Shown piece after piece: positions 20,126 through 27,902 of a stretch of DNA of 64,000 bases; position 1 is the stretch's first letter; the number at the start of each line of letters is the position of its first letter. The position numbers were made by a program, and so were the translations under genes. Source of the stretch: Tatumella sp. JGM118 (lineage in GTDB: Bacteria > Pseudomonadota > Gammaproteobacteria > Enterobacterales > Enterobacteriaceae). The notes under the pieces were generated by a model, which saw nothing but the letters and a program-made list of their open reading frames with translations, did not search any database and had not been told where the DNA came from. The stretch lies in the NCBI RefSeq assembly GCF_018257515.1, contig NZ_JAERJR010000001.1:1-64000 (forward strand), written 5' to 3'.

Positions 20126-20674
20126 ATGCAATTTAATATACCGATATACCTCACGTTATTCAGGGTTGTGCTGATCCCTTTTTTCGTGCTGGCATTTTAT
20201 CTGCCTTTTCAGTGGGCTCCGGCGTGTTGCGCATTACTTTTTGTGATTGCGGCCATTACCGACTGGTTTGATGGCTTTCTGGCGCGTCGCTGGCAACAAA
20301 CGACGGCGTTCGGTGCGTTCCTTGACCCCGTGGCCGATAAAGTGATGGTGGCTATTGCATTGGTGCTGGTGGCGGAACATTTTCATTCCTGGTGGATCAC
20401 GCTGCCGGCCGCGACCATGATTGCCCGTGAAATTATTATTTCTGCATTGCGTGAATGGATGGCTGAAATTGGTAAACGCAGCAGTGTTGCGGTGTCCTGG
20501 ATAGGCAAAGTGAAAACAACGGCACAGATGATGGCGCTGGTCGCATTGTTATGGCGACCTAATCATCTGGTGGAAGTGGCTGGATTCCTGGCATTGTATA
20601 TTGCAGCGGTCCTGACCTTTTGGTCGATGTTCCAGTATCTGAGCGCTGCGCGTAAAGATCTGCTCGATCAGTAA
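20126..20674 (+). CDS. pgsA: CDP-diacylglycerol-glycerol-3-phosphate phosphatidyltransferase
   Basis: PgsA makes phosphatidylglycerol phosphate, the committed step to PG and cardiolipin, in the inner membrane. Length is 182 aa, as in E. coli. The CDP-alcohol phosphotransferase signature is complete: [10 protein letters not shown], then an eight-residue gap to [10 protein letters not shown], supplying the metal-binding Asp residues. At least four membrane helices are visible. Confidence 0.97.
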   Translation: MQFNIPIYLTLFRVVLIPFFVLAFYLPFQWAPACCALLFVIAAITDWFDGFLARRWQQTTAFGAFLDPVADKVMVAIALVLVAEHFHSWWITLPAATMIAREIIISALREWMAEIGKRSSVAVSWIGKVKTTAQMMALVALLWRPNHLVEVAGFLALYIAAVLTFWSMFQYLSAARKDLLDQ

Positions 20675-20724
20675 GCAAAGCGGCGTAAATAGCAGCAATC
20701 ACACCGTGGGGCGGTATAAACAGG

Positions 20725-20752
20725 TTGACGGATACGTCCGGGGCAGTAAAAT
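20725..20752 (+). promoter_or_regulatory. Promoter of tRNA-Gly
   Basis: TTGACG (20725-20730) and TAAAAT (20747-20752) are separated by 16 bp, about 57 bp before the tRNA. This gives a short leader as in E. coli glyW. Confidence 0.65.
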
Positions 20753-20809
20753 GCTGCACATCAAGACATTACCTGTGTTTCAGTCATTACGGATAACAGG
20801 AAATGCATT

Positions 20810-20885
<76 letters not shown>

Positions 20886-20923
20886 GATTCCGGCCGGTAA
20901 CGTCAGGTTATCTGCCCTCAGAA

Positions 20924-20947
20924 AAGGACCTTCGGGTCCTTTTTTTG
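20924..20947 (+). terminator. Terminator of tRNA-Gly
   Basis: An AAGGACC-TTCG-GGTCCTT hairpin with a UUCG tetraloop is followed by a run of Ts, 38 bp past the tRNA. Confidence 0.9.
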
Positions 20948-20965
20948 TTTTTGTACTCTGTCACC

Positions 20966-21197
20966 GCATGACCACATGACCGCATGGCCGCATGGCCGCA
21001 TGACCGCATGGCCGCATGACCGCATGACCGCATGACCACATGACCACATGGCCACATGGCCACATGGCCACATGGCCACATGACCACATGGCCACATGGC
21101 CACATGACCACATGGCCACATGGCCACATGACCACATGGCCACATGGCCACATGGCCACATGGCCACATGACCACATGACCACATGACCACATGACC
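20966..21197. repeat. 8-bp tandem repeat array, 29 units
   Basis: The unit RCATGRCC repeats without interruption for 232 bp. Units 1 and 3-9 begin with G (GCATGACC or GCATGGCC). Unit 2 and all units from 10 on begin with A (ACATGACC or ACATGGCC). Because 8 is not a multiple of 3 and the unit contains no stop, long open frames exist in all three minus-strand frames; they are an artefact. The variants are sorted along the array, as expected from block expansion by slippage. Function is unknown. Confidence 0.95.
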
Positions 21198-21640
21198 CCG
21201 GCCCACTGGTCACCTTAGTCAGCGGTTAAGCCGCGAACTTCTGGTGGCGACTTAACCGCCCGTACCATCCTAAGCACACCTCACAGCGGCTCAACTGCCA
21301 GTCAGTCCCCCGGAAGACCTGCGGAGAGTGGCACCGGTATATATACAACCTCATTCACGGAGTGTTCCGCGTTTAGTCCATCCTGAATGACGCTGGTAGG
21401 GTCTCCGGTCATGGCGGAATATTTCAGAAGCCGTGGGTGGTCGCTCATCTCAGTAACGCCGGCTGGTCACCGAATAACCCATCAAACGTACGTACCGGCA
21501 TTCTTCTTATGATTTGAATGAAGAGGGTAGAGATTAACTTTTCAGCTTAAGGCATCCGGAAAGGGAAATATGCAGCGACATATCTGCTTGCCGGCCTGTA
21601 ATCATTTCCGGACCGGAACACTTTTCCATCTGTCCTCCCG

Positions 21641-21870
21641 GCAGCAGCACTTCAGCGCTGAATTTTTACTGTATGAAGCGCTATCTGTGGGAGTACATAC
21701 ATATATTATCTTTGACGGCTCAGCTCACATAGACCCATCGGTGGCCCGGGCAGCAGCGCTTCACCGCAGAATTTTTACTGTATGAAGCGCTATCTGTGGG
21801 AGCACGTCCATGTATTATCTTTGCCGGGTCAGCTCACATAGATTCATCGGTCGCCCTGGCAGCAGCGCTT
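21641..21870. repeat. 109-bp tandem repeat, two copies plus a fragment
   Basis: Copy 1 runs 21641-21749 and copy 2 runs 21750-21858. A third copy begins GCAGCAGCGCTTCA at 21859 and breaks off after about 14 bp. The copies share AATTTTTACTGTATGAAGCG and TCAGCTCACATAGA and differ at scattered positions, so the duplication is not recent. No coding content is apparent. Confidence 0.9.
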
Positions 21871-21933
21871 CACTACTCGTTTACGGTCGGCGCTATTTGA
21901 AGAGGACTGTCGACGGAACCTCGTTATGCTCTT

Positions 21934-21973
21934 ATCTGACTATCTGACTATCTGACTATCTGACTATCTGACT
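21934..21973. repeat. Second 8-bp tandem repeat, five units
   Basis: Five perfect copies of ATCTGACT. The unit length equals that of the larger array 740 bp upstream, but the sequence is unrelated. Confidence 0.93.
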
Positions 21974-22418
21974 GCTGCCCGTATACGCGGTCCGAAGGGC
22001 TTAAGTGCAGCACTGCCGGGTCCGGCAATGGCGTTTTGTTCCGTATTAAGGCGGCACGGGTTAAGGTGCTTTCATTGGCTCAGTGGGATGAAAAGTTATA
22101 TCTTGCAGACTGACGGAACAGATCTCCGTAACGCACTAAATATACGCGGCAGATTTTCACAGACAGGCTTCTTTGTCCGGTGCACTGGTTATCCTCCGCA
22201 GAGCAGGGAAGTAAAGCCAGACCGGGAAGCAGATTTACCGTCCGAAATCAGAGTGCATCAGGGCAATGCAGACGGAATATTTGAATTTTTATTCATTTAA
22301 ATCAGTCTGTTAGTGATGATAATTTAAACATCTTAGCGTGATTGTGTTCGCTGACTGAACAGTTTGCTGAATTTTCAGTCATTCGGTCGGTTTTATTGGA
22401 AAAAATAGGGGATAGCTC

Positions 22419-22447
22419 TTGCCAAGGGCGGGGAACCAGTCCATAAT
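22419..22447 (+). promoter_or_regulatory. Promoter of tRNA-Cys/tRNA-Leu
   Basis: TTGCCA (22419-22424) and CATAAT (22442-22447) are spaced by 17 bp. A GC-rich AGCCGCC discriminator follows, typical of stable-RNA promoters. It lies about 130 bp before tRNA-Cys. A leader hairpin CGAAAGA/TCTTTCG lies between them (about 22464-22486). Confidence 0.65.
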
Positions 22448-22579
22448 AGCCGCCATTCCGGAGACGAAAGAGATATTAAGTCTTTCGGAATCAATAAGTT
22501 AAGCAGGTGTTTTCCACCGGAATTAACAAAGAATAAGAAGAACAACATATTTTAAGATGTTGTAATTCAAAGAATTAAA

Positions 22580-22653
22580 GGCGCGTTGGCAGAGTGGCCA
22601 TGCAGCGGATTGCAAATCCGCCTACCTCGGTTCGACTCCGGGACGCGCCTCCA
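22580..22653 (+). tRNA. cysT: tRNA-Cys (GCA)
   Basis: This is a 74-nt tRNA with CCA. The acceptor GGCGCGT pairs with ACGCGCC and the anticodon loop TTGCAAA gives GCA. tRNA-Leu follows 5 bp later. Confidence 0.97.
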
Positions 22654-22658
22654 GATTT

Positions 22659-22745
22659 GCCCGGGTGGTGAAATCGGTAGACACAAGGGATTTAAAATCC
22701 CTCGGCTGTAAGGCTGTGCGGGTTCAAGTCCCGCCCCGGGCACCA
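22659..22745 (+). tRNA. leuZ: tRNA-Leu (UAA)
   Basis: This is an 87-nt class II tRNA with CCA. The acceptor GCCCGGG pairs with CCCGGGC and the anticodon loop TTTAAAA gives UAA. The 3' end abuts a decayed integrase gene and an island, consistent with use of this tRNA as an integration site. Confidence 0.97.
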
Positions 22746-22790
22746 CCGATTATAATGAACAAAAATAAGCACTTATGTGCAATGTCGTTT

Positions 22791-22812
22791 AACCGCCGTC
22801 AGGCGGTTTTTT
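22791..22812 (+). terminator. Terminator after tRNA-Leu
   Basis: An AACCGCC-GTCA-GGCGGTT hairpin runs into a short T tract, 45 bp past tRNA-Leu. Confidence 0.8.
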
Positions 22813-22874
22813 GTTTTCTGCGATCCGCAGTGGCGATGAAATGGCGATATAATGGCGATATAACAATAAAAAGG

Positions 22875-23117
22875 CTATCTACTCTCCTTCTTTGAAAGAC
22901 TGTCAAATGGGTTCAAAATAGTAGCAGCATCCAGGTGATTTGGTGCAAAGTGTGCATAACGCATCGTCATCATTATCGTGCTGTGTCCTGATATCTGTTG
23001 CAGCACCAGAATATTTCCCCCTCGCATCATAAAATGGCTGGCAAAGGTATGCTGCAAGACATGCGTTCTCTGTCCTTTTGGTAACCCGATACCGGCTTTT
23101 TTTAACACAGATTTCAA
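22875..23117 (-). pseudogene. Tyrosine integrase, C-terminal remnant
   Basis: These 80 codons match only the C-terminal catalytic end of a P2-type phage or island integrase. The visible parts are HTFASHFMMRGGNILVLQQI, SGHSTIMMTMRY and AHFAPNH, including the Tyr of MRYAHF. The expected HxxR box reads HVLQ, so the catalytic Arg is replaced by Gln. The N-terminal three quarters are missing. The stop faces tRNA-Leu, the usual orientation of an integrase that targets a tRNA 3' end. The gene cannot be functional and marks the left edge of the island. Confidence 0.85.
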
Positions 23118-23671
23118 ACTTTCTTAAGCCGGAGAGCTAGGAAAAATCAGGTCAGTCGCTGAGGGTAGCGTTTAGACCTTACGGTGATGTCACGATGAAT
23201 TACGTCTTAAGAAAATCAGTGCCTTTATCCCTCCATGGAGGACAGGTTACTTCCCTGTTCATTACGTAGACCTCAACGTGTTGTTGCAAAGCAGCGACTG
23301 AGCGGGAGCATATCCCGTGGTAACGGACAACAGATTACAATCGGTGCGGTCATGGCCAGGGTAAAACAGTTGTTCGTTGATTCGCTTATACTGCGTGAGT
23401 ACTCCAGCCCGGTTGCAGAGGCTCTGGCCATGATACCCGCACTGAATAAAATGGCGAAGGCCGGGATACAGGGAAAAGGGCAAACTGACTGAAAATCGGA
23501 CCCGCTTCGGGGGTCCTTAAAACTGATGCGTTTTTTACTTCGGCAATTAGGTATGCAATTAAACCCTGTCGCCTTCATATGGGGGGATTTGTGCACCTTT
23601 AATGTTCATAAATCTGAAAAAAACCGATACCATTAAGATTATTCCTATCAACGTAATCTATCAGGTATTAA
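23118..23671. other. Island spacer before the Zorya operon
   Basis: No gene is recognised. A plus-strand open frame at 23235-23492 (85 codons) has no family resemblance I can name; its second half could be an old mobile-element fragment. It ends before a GGACCC-GCTTC-GGGGTCC hairpin (about 23497-23517). The last 80 bp are AT-rich and probably carry the zorA promoter. An AGG lies about 8 bp before the zorA ATG. Confidence 0.45.
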
Positions 23672-25702
23672 ATGGACTTCTTACTTTATCCCGGCGTTGT
23701 TGTTCGTAATGCTATTCTGTGGTTAGCCTCGCTACTGATAAATCCCGCGGCACCGGGTTGGGTTACCATAACACTGGTGGTAACACTGGTTATATGTCTT
23801 ATTCGCTGGCGTAATATAATGAATAAGAGAAAAAAAGCCCTGGATGCGGTTATCACGGCCATTGATAGCAGAACTGACAATATTTCCGACCAGCTTCTGG
23901 CACTGGATAACCAGTTCAATCAGGAAAGCAGCAGTGCACAACAGACAAGTATCAGACAGGCTTGGTTTGAATATCGTGAAACCATGCTGTCAGTAGGTAA
24001 CGGAGAAAATCTACAGATCCATAATACTGTCAGACCTCAGCAGTTTTTTAACCTGGAAGATCTTCACTTTGGTGCTGGTGGTTGGAAAGTTGTGCCAGGC
24101 ATGTTTGTCAGTGTTGGATTATTTCTTACTTTTCTCGGATTGATTTCTGCCTTGAATTCCATGAGCACTTCTCTCGGAAACGGCGGTAGTGCAGCGTTAG
24201 AAGGATTACTTACTATTGCCTCAGCGAAATTTATTATGTCGCTGATGGGGCTTTTCTGTTCTATTATTTTTACTATCGTGCAGCGTCGTGACCTGAGCGC
24301 CGTAGACGTTAGAGTCTTCCGGCTGAATTCTTTACTTGAAAAACGTCTCTCCTATATTTCTCTGGAATATATTGCGCAACAGCAACTTGAAGCCACCATT
24401 GAAAGCCGTGAACATTTTCGTTTACTGGGTATGGAGATGGTCGCAGAGTTAGGTCGTCCGTTACGTGAAGATCTTCCGAAAGTCATCTCAGAATCGATCA
24501 GTCAGGCTATTACGCCGGTTATAGAACAAGTCAGTCGCCTGGGGAATGATGGGGTAGGCGAAATGGTAGAAAGCCTATCAACTCGCTTCTCAAATGATGT
24601 GGGGCAGGCTTTAACACAGGCCAGCGATCGTATCTCTTTAGCCGGTGATCAGATCCGTATGCTGGCTGAGCGGATGGATCAAAGTTCAGGTCGGATGGGC
24701 GATGAGATGGAGCAAGTTATCTCCCGGTTAGGGCAGGCCGTAGAATCTTTAACTGAAGGTATGGCCTCTTCTGCCGGTCAGGCCAGGGAATTGCTGACGC
24801 AGGGGACAGAAAGTCTTCTCAGCACCATGAATATTACTTTACAGGGTATCAAAGATAATACCAGTGATGGAGCAAACGCTATGCGGGAAGCTGCTGAAGG
24901 GATGAAAATGGCAGCCGTGGGAATTCGTGAAGAGTTAGAAACTGCAGCCCGACAAGGTTCCGAAGCCGCCCGGTTACAATTCAAAACGACCACAACGGAA
25001 AGCCAACAGGCAATTTCGCTATCTACCCGCGACATTATTCAGTCGATTGATCAAGCCGCTAATTCTATCCATCAAACTACCCACCAGGTATCACAGAAAG
25101 CGAGTGAACAGTTGCTGATCCCCCTGGATGAAATCGCCCATAAACTGAAGGATGTAGTAAAGTTGGTCAGTGAAAGCGGAACCCAGTTACGTCGTTCATC
25201 CGAAGGCATTAAAGAGGGGGCGCAGGCAACGGAACAGGCCTCCAGAGCCTTCCAAGAAAGTAGTCAGAGCCTGGTTACTGCGGCAGATCCGGTGCGAGCC
25301 ATGGTAGAGCGTATTGAGAATATGACCCGCCAACTCCGTGACAGTACTGAAAATCAACTCAGTACTATCGCTTATTCTGCAAAAGCCAATGCGGAAAGTT
25401 CTGCCGTGGCACTCAAGTCCGCACAGGAAACCCTGGGAGGGCAGCATAAAGCCATCGAATCGACATTGTTGAGTCTGCAGTCGGTGATCAATTCCTTAAA
25501 AGGGCAGGGCCAGCGGCTGGAGGATATCGATATTACTTTAGGTAAGGCCTTTGAAAGTTATCAGCAACAAGTACAGCTCTCCGTAGATACTCTTTCTGCT
25601 CATGTCAAAAATATGCAGGACGGTCTGACTCCCGCCCTTGACACTATGCGTGAGGTGGTTGAGCAGGCCGAAGAGTTTATGCCGAAACAGAGACGTAACT
25701 AA
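23672..25702 (+). CDS. zorA: Zorya type I anti-phage protein ZorA
   Basis: ZorA is the MotA/TolQ/ExbB-like membrane subunit of the Zorya defence motor. It forms a pentamer around a ZorB dimer in the inner membrane, and its long tail projects into the cytoplasm. The 676 residues show one membrane segment at about 29-46, two more at about 141-164 and 178-203 (GMFVSVGLFLTFLGLISAL, then KFIMSLMGLFCSIIFTIV), and a helical, heptad-rich tail from about 230 to the end. The tail length fits type I systems. It opens a four-gene operon and its stop overlaps the zorB start by 1 bp (TAATG). Confidence 0.93.
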   Translation: MDFLLYPGVVVRNAILWLASLLINPAAPGWVTITLVVTLVICLIRWRNIMNKRKKALDAVITAIDSRTDNISDQLLALDNQFNQESSSAQQTSIRQAWFEYRETMLSVGNGENLQIHNTVRPQQFFNLEDLHFGAGGWKVVPGMFVSVGLFLTFLGLISALNSMSTSLGNGGSAALEGLLTIASAKFIMSLMGLFCSIIFTIVQRRDLSAVDVRVFRLNSLLEKRLSYISLEYIAQQQLEATIESREHFRLLGMEMVAELGRPLREDLPKVISESISQAITPVIEQVSRLGNDGVGEMVESLSTRFSNDVGQALTQASDRISLAGDQIRMLAERMDQSSGRMGDEMEQVISRLGQAVESLTEGMASSAGQARELLTQGTESLLSTMNITLQGIKDNTSDGANAMREAAEGMKMAAVGIREELETAARQGSEAARLQFKTTTTESQQAISLSTRDIIQSIDQAANSIHQTTHQVSQKASEQLLIPLDEIAHKLKDVVKLVSESGTQLRRSSEGIKEGAQATEQASRAFQESSQSLVTAADPVRAMVERIENMTRQLRDSTENQLSTIAYSAKANAESSAVALKSAQETLGGQHKAIESTLLSLQSVINSLKGQGQRLEDIDITLGKAFESYQQQVQLSVDTLSAHVKNMQDGLTPALDTMREVVEQAEEFMPKQRRN

Positions 25703-26565
25703 TGCGTAATCATGGCCCGCGTAAAAGAGAGCACGAAGAACAGGAATCTGTATTTGTCTCTATGACAGATATGACGGTGAGTTTTCTTTTTATCGTCATG
25801 GTATTACTGGCATTTTTTGCCAGCCGTTATAACGATAAAAATACTGTACCAAAGCAAACGTATGAGACTGCGGTGAATACCCGCGATAGTAAAATTAAAA
25901 GTCTGGAGGCGGAGATTAAGCGTCTTAAGCAGCCAAATCCGCTGGAAAAATATTTATCAGAAGCTGATGCGGCGCGATTAGCGTTACTTTATGAGTTGCG
26001 CGACCGTCTTAAAGGCAGTTATCCGGATTTGCCGGTAAATGTGATACCGCAGGAAGGTATATTACGTTTTCAGGGTGATGGTTTATTTGCGAGTAACAGT
26101 GCCACCTTCACAGATAAAAAACGGCAAATCGTCGAAGCGCTGGCGAAGAATTTAGACAGTGTGTTGCCATGCTATACCTTTTCACATCAGCATTCAGGAT
26201 GGAGCAGGCAATGTAACCCTTCCTATGCGGTGATTGAATCAGTACAGATTGAGGGCCACACTGACTCTCAAGGAGACGCTTTGTATAACCTGACACTGTC
26301 AACAAATCGTGCGATAAATACTTTTACGACCATGAATACCACTGCACCGGATTTACTGACCCGACAAAATCTTAATCATCAGCCGGTACTTTCTGTCGCA
26401 GGATATGGAGATATGCGCCCGGTAGCCCCTAATGACACCGCACAAAACAGAGCCACTAACCGTCGTATAGATTTACGTATAGTAATGCATACACCAGCTA
26501 ATGAAGAAGAAATCAATACAATTCGTCAGCAGTTGAGCGGGGTTATGCAGGAAGCCAAACCATGA
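25702..26565 (+). CDS. zorB: Zorya type I protein ZorB
   Basis: ZorB is the MotB-like partner of ZorA: an N-terminal membrane anchor and a C-terminal OmpA-like peptidoglycan-binding domain. In the 287 residues, the SMTDMTVSFLFIVMVLLAFF segment (about 20-39) carries an Asp at 23 in the place of the ion-channel Asp known to be essential in E. coli ZorB. A short coiled region follows (50-75). The OmpA motif begins EGHTDSQGD at 184 and ends with NRATNRRIDLRI. The reading frame overlaps zorC by 4 bp (ATGA). Confidence 0.94.
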   Translation: MRNHGPRKREHEEQESVFVSMTDMTVSFLFIVMVLLAFFASRYNDKNTVPKQTYETAVNTRDSKIKSLEAEIKRLKQPNPLEKYLSEADAARLALLYELRDRLKGSYPDLPVNVIPQEGILRFQGDGLFASNSATFTDKKRQIVEALAKNLDSVLPCYTFSHQHSGWSRQCNPSYAVIESVQIEGHTDSQGDALYNLTLSTNRAINTFTTMNTTAPDLLTRQNLNHQPVLSVAGYGDMRPVAPNDTAQNRATNRRIDLRIVMHTPANEEEINTIRQQLSGVMQEAKP

Positions 26566-27902
26566 GCCTGGCGTTAAGTGAATTATTACTCCACCCAAAA
26601 AAAATATCCGCAAAGGCAGTTGTCGAATCCTCTGCATTAAAACAGAGTATCCGGCAGGTACATCTTCGCTGGCCAGATATCGACATCAGCAGCAATGATA
26701 AAGACCAGCAGTCTGTTTTACAGGAAATTCTCGGCTATGTTGTTCACTGGGAATGGCGTAACGTCAGTATGTCGCTGGTCTGTGAAGGAGCACGCTATCT
26801 TTTTTCTGACAGATTTGTCCGTTTGCCACTATTCGAACCTTTAAGGCAATTTTATTTAAAAGAGCTCGAGAGCAACAGGTCGACGATTTTTTTGTCGACT
26901 ATGTTTAAAGCCTATCTGGAAAGTTACCAGCCGGGAAGCGAACATACCTTGGCATTACTGAGGGGATTACAGCAGCAGCAGAGCTATCTACCCGGTCGCT
27001 GGCAGATGTTAATAGGTAATATCCCTGAGATTCTGGAAGCTAATCATGCTCACCGTTTGATTGCTGACAGAATGGTGCCTATGTTGCGTCCATATCAGGA
27101 ACTAAGCAGCCAGGGACTGAGTTCGCGCAGTGGTACGGGATTGATGAGCTTAGTCTTTAGAGCTTACATCGATAAGATTGCAGATAAACTGACTGAGCCA
27201 CAATGGATAGAGGCGCTTTTCGAGTGGCTGAAGCCTGAAGGTAAGGAGCGTCTCGAAACCGGGGCCGAATATGCCCTTAATGCGCTACTCAGCCATTGGT
27301 ATTATCAGCAACCTGATGAGCACTTTGCGACTCAGCTCACAGAAAAGCTGACTGCCTTGTACGGTGATCCTCGCACCCGAACCGGGGGCGTCTGGGGGCG
27401 AGTGGATGACAAAACCCGTCAGGTTATTATTCGCTGGCTAACGCGTGAGGATATGTCGTTCTTTATGGATGTAGTCTCATCGGTTGAGAGTAGTCATATG
27501 TGGGCGCCGCGCCGTAAATTCTGGATGGATCTCTATAAACAAGGGAAAATCAATGCGGCATGGGTTGCTTTCAGCAGTGAGGCTTATTCCCGGGCTAAGG
27601 AGATTAAGTCTGCGGGGGGAGCCATTAGTGAGCTCAATTTTGGAGAGCAATCAGCTACCCATTCATCCCGTAAAAATACTTCTCTGCTCATAATGCAGAT
27701 TGGTCACTGTACGGTGGTTGAGGGCTCTCACAACTATAAAGTCCACTTCTTCAAAGAAACGGCTAAAAATGGCCCGCAACTTTTTCTCAGTCAGTATGAC
27801 TGTGAAGATATCCGATGTTCCGCGGATATTTATGATGCCATTACTCATACCCCTAATAGCTGGCAAGGAAAAGTCCTTGAAATACTGGATTACATCGCAT
27901 GA
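26562..27902 (+). CDS. zorC: Zorya type I protein ZorC
   Basis: ZorC is the cytoplasmic, mostly helical EH-signature protein specific to type I Zorya. It has been reported to bind DNA and to be needed with ZorD for defence. The 446-aa protein has no signal peptide or membrane segment. The identification rests on its length, its helical composition and its place between ZorB and a SNF2-type ZorD, because I see no short catalytic motif. Its start overlaps the zorB stop and its stop overlaps the zorD start, both as ATGA. Confidence 0.88.
   Translation: MSLALSELLLHPKKISAKAVVESSALKQSIRQVHLRWPDIDISSNDKDQQSVLQEILGYVVHWEWRNVSMSLVCEGARYLFSDRFVRLPLFEPLRQFYLKELESNRSTIFLSTMFKAYLESYQPGSEHTLALLRGLQQQQSYLPGRWQMLIGNIPEILEANHAHRLIADRMVPMLRPYQELSSQGLSSRSGTGLMSLVFRAYIDKIADKLTEPQWIEALFEWLKPEGKERLETGAEYALNALLSHWYYQQPDEHFATQLTEKLTALYGDPRTRTGGVWGRVDDKTRQVIIRWLTREDMSFFMDVVSSVESSHMWAPRRKFWMDLYKQGKINAAWVAFSSEAYSRAKEIKSAGGAISELNFGEQSATHSSRKNTSLLIMQIGHCTVVEGSHNYKVHFFKETAKNGPQLFLSQYDCEDIRCSADIYDAITHTPNSWQGKVLEILDYIA

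Larger units (their letters stand above)
21198..22418. other. Gene-poor spacer between tRNA-Gly and tRNA-Cys
   Basis: This stretch has no recognisable gene. The longest open frames (21570-21785 and 22028-22300, plus strand) have no family features and no convincing start signals. It holds two repeat arrays listed separately. In E. coli this whole spacer is only about 50 bp, so the DNA here is extra or diverged. Confidence 0.6.

Noticed and set aside
20908-21213. Three overlapping minus-strand open frames of 81-101 codons rich in HVVMWPCG-like repeats
   Set aside because: They are created by the 8-bp tandem array, which has no stop codon in any frame; there is no SD and the composition is purely repetitive.
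20966-21973. Possible CRISPR array
   Set aside because: The repeats are directly tandem with no spacers, and no cas genes are present.
22028-22300. 90-codon open frame in the tRNA spacer
   Set aside because: No SD, no recognisable family, and surrounded by repeat-derived DNA; could be real but cannot be supported.
22408-22440. tRNA-Gly-like fragment (GATAGCTC followed by TTGCCAAGG) before tRNA-Cys
   Set aside because: It cannot be folded into a tRNA, and the same bases form a well-spaced -35/-10 promoter; the resemblance is probably chance.
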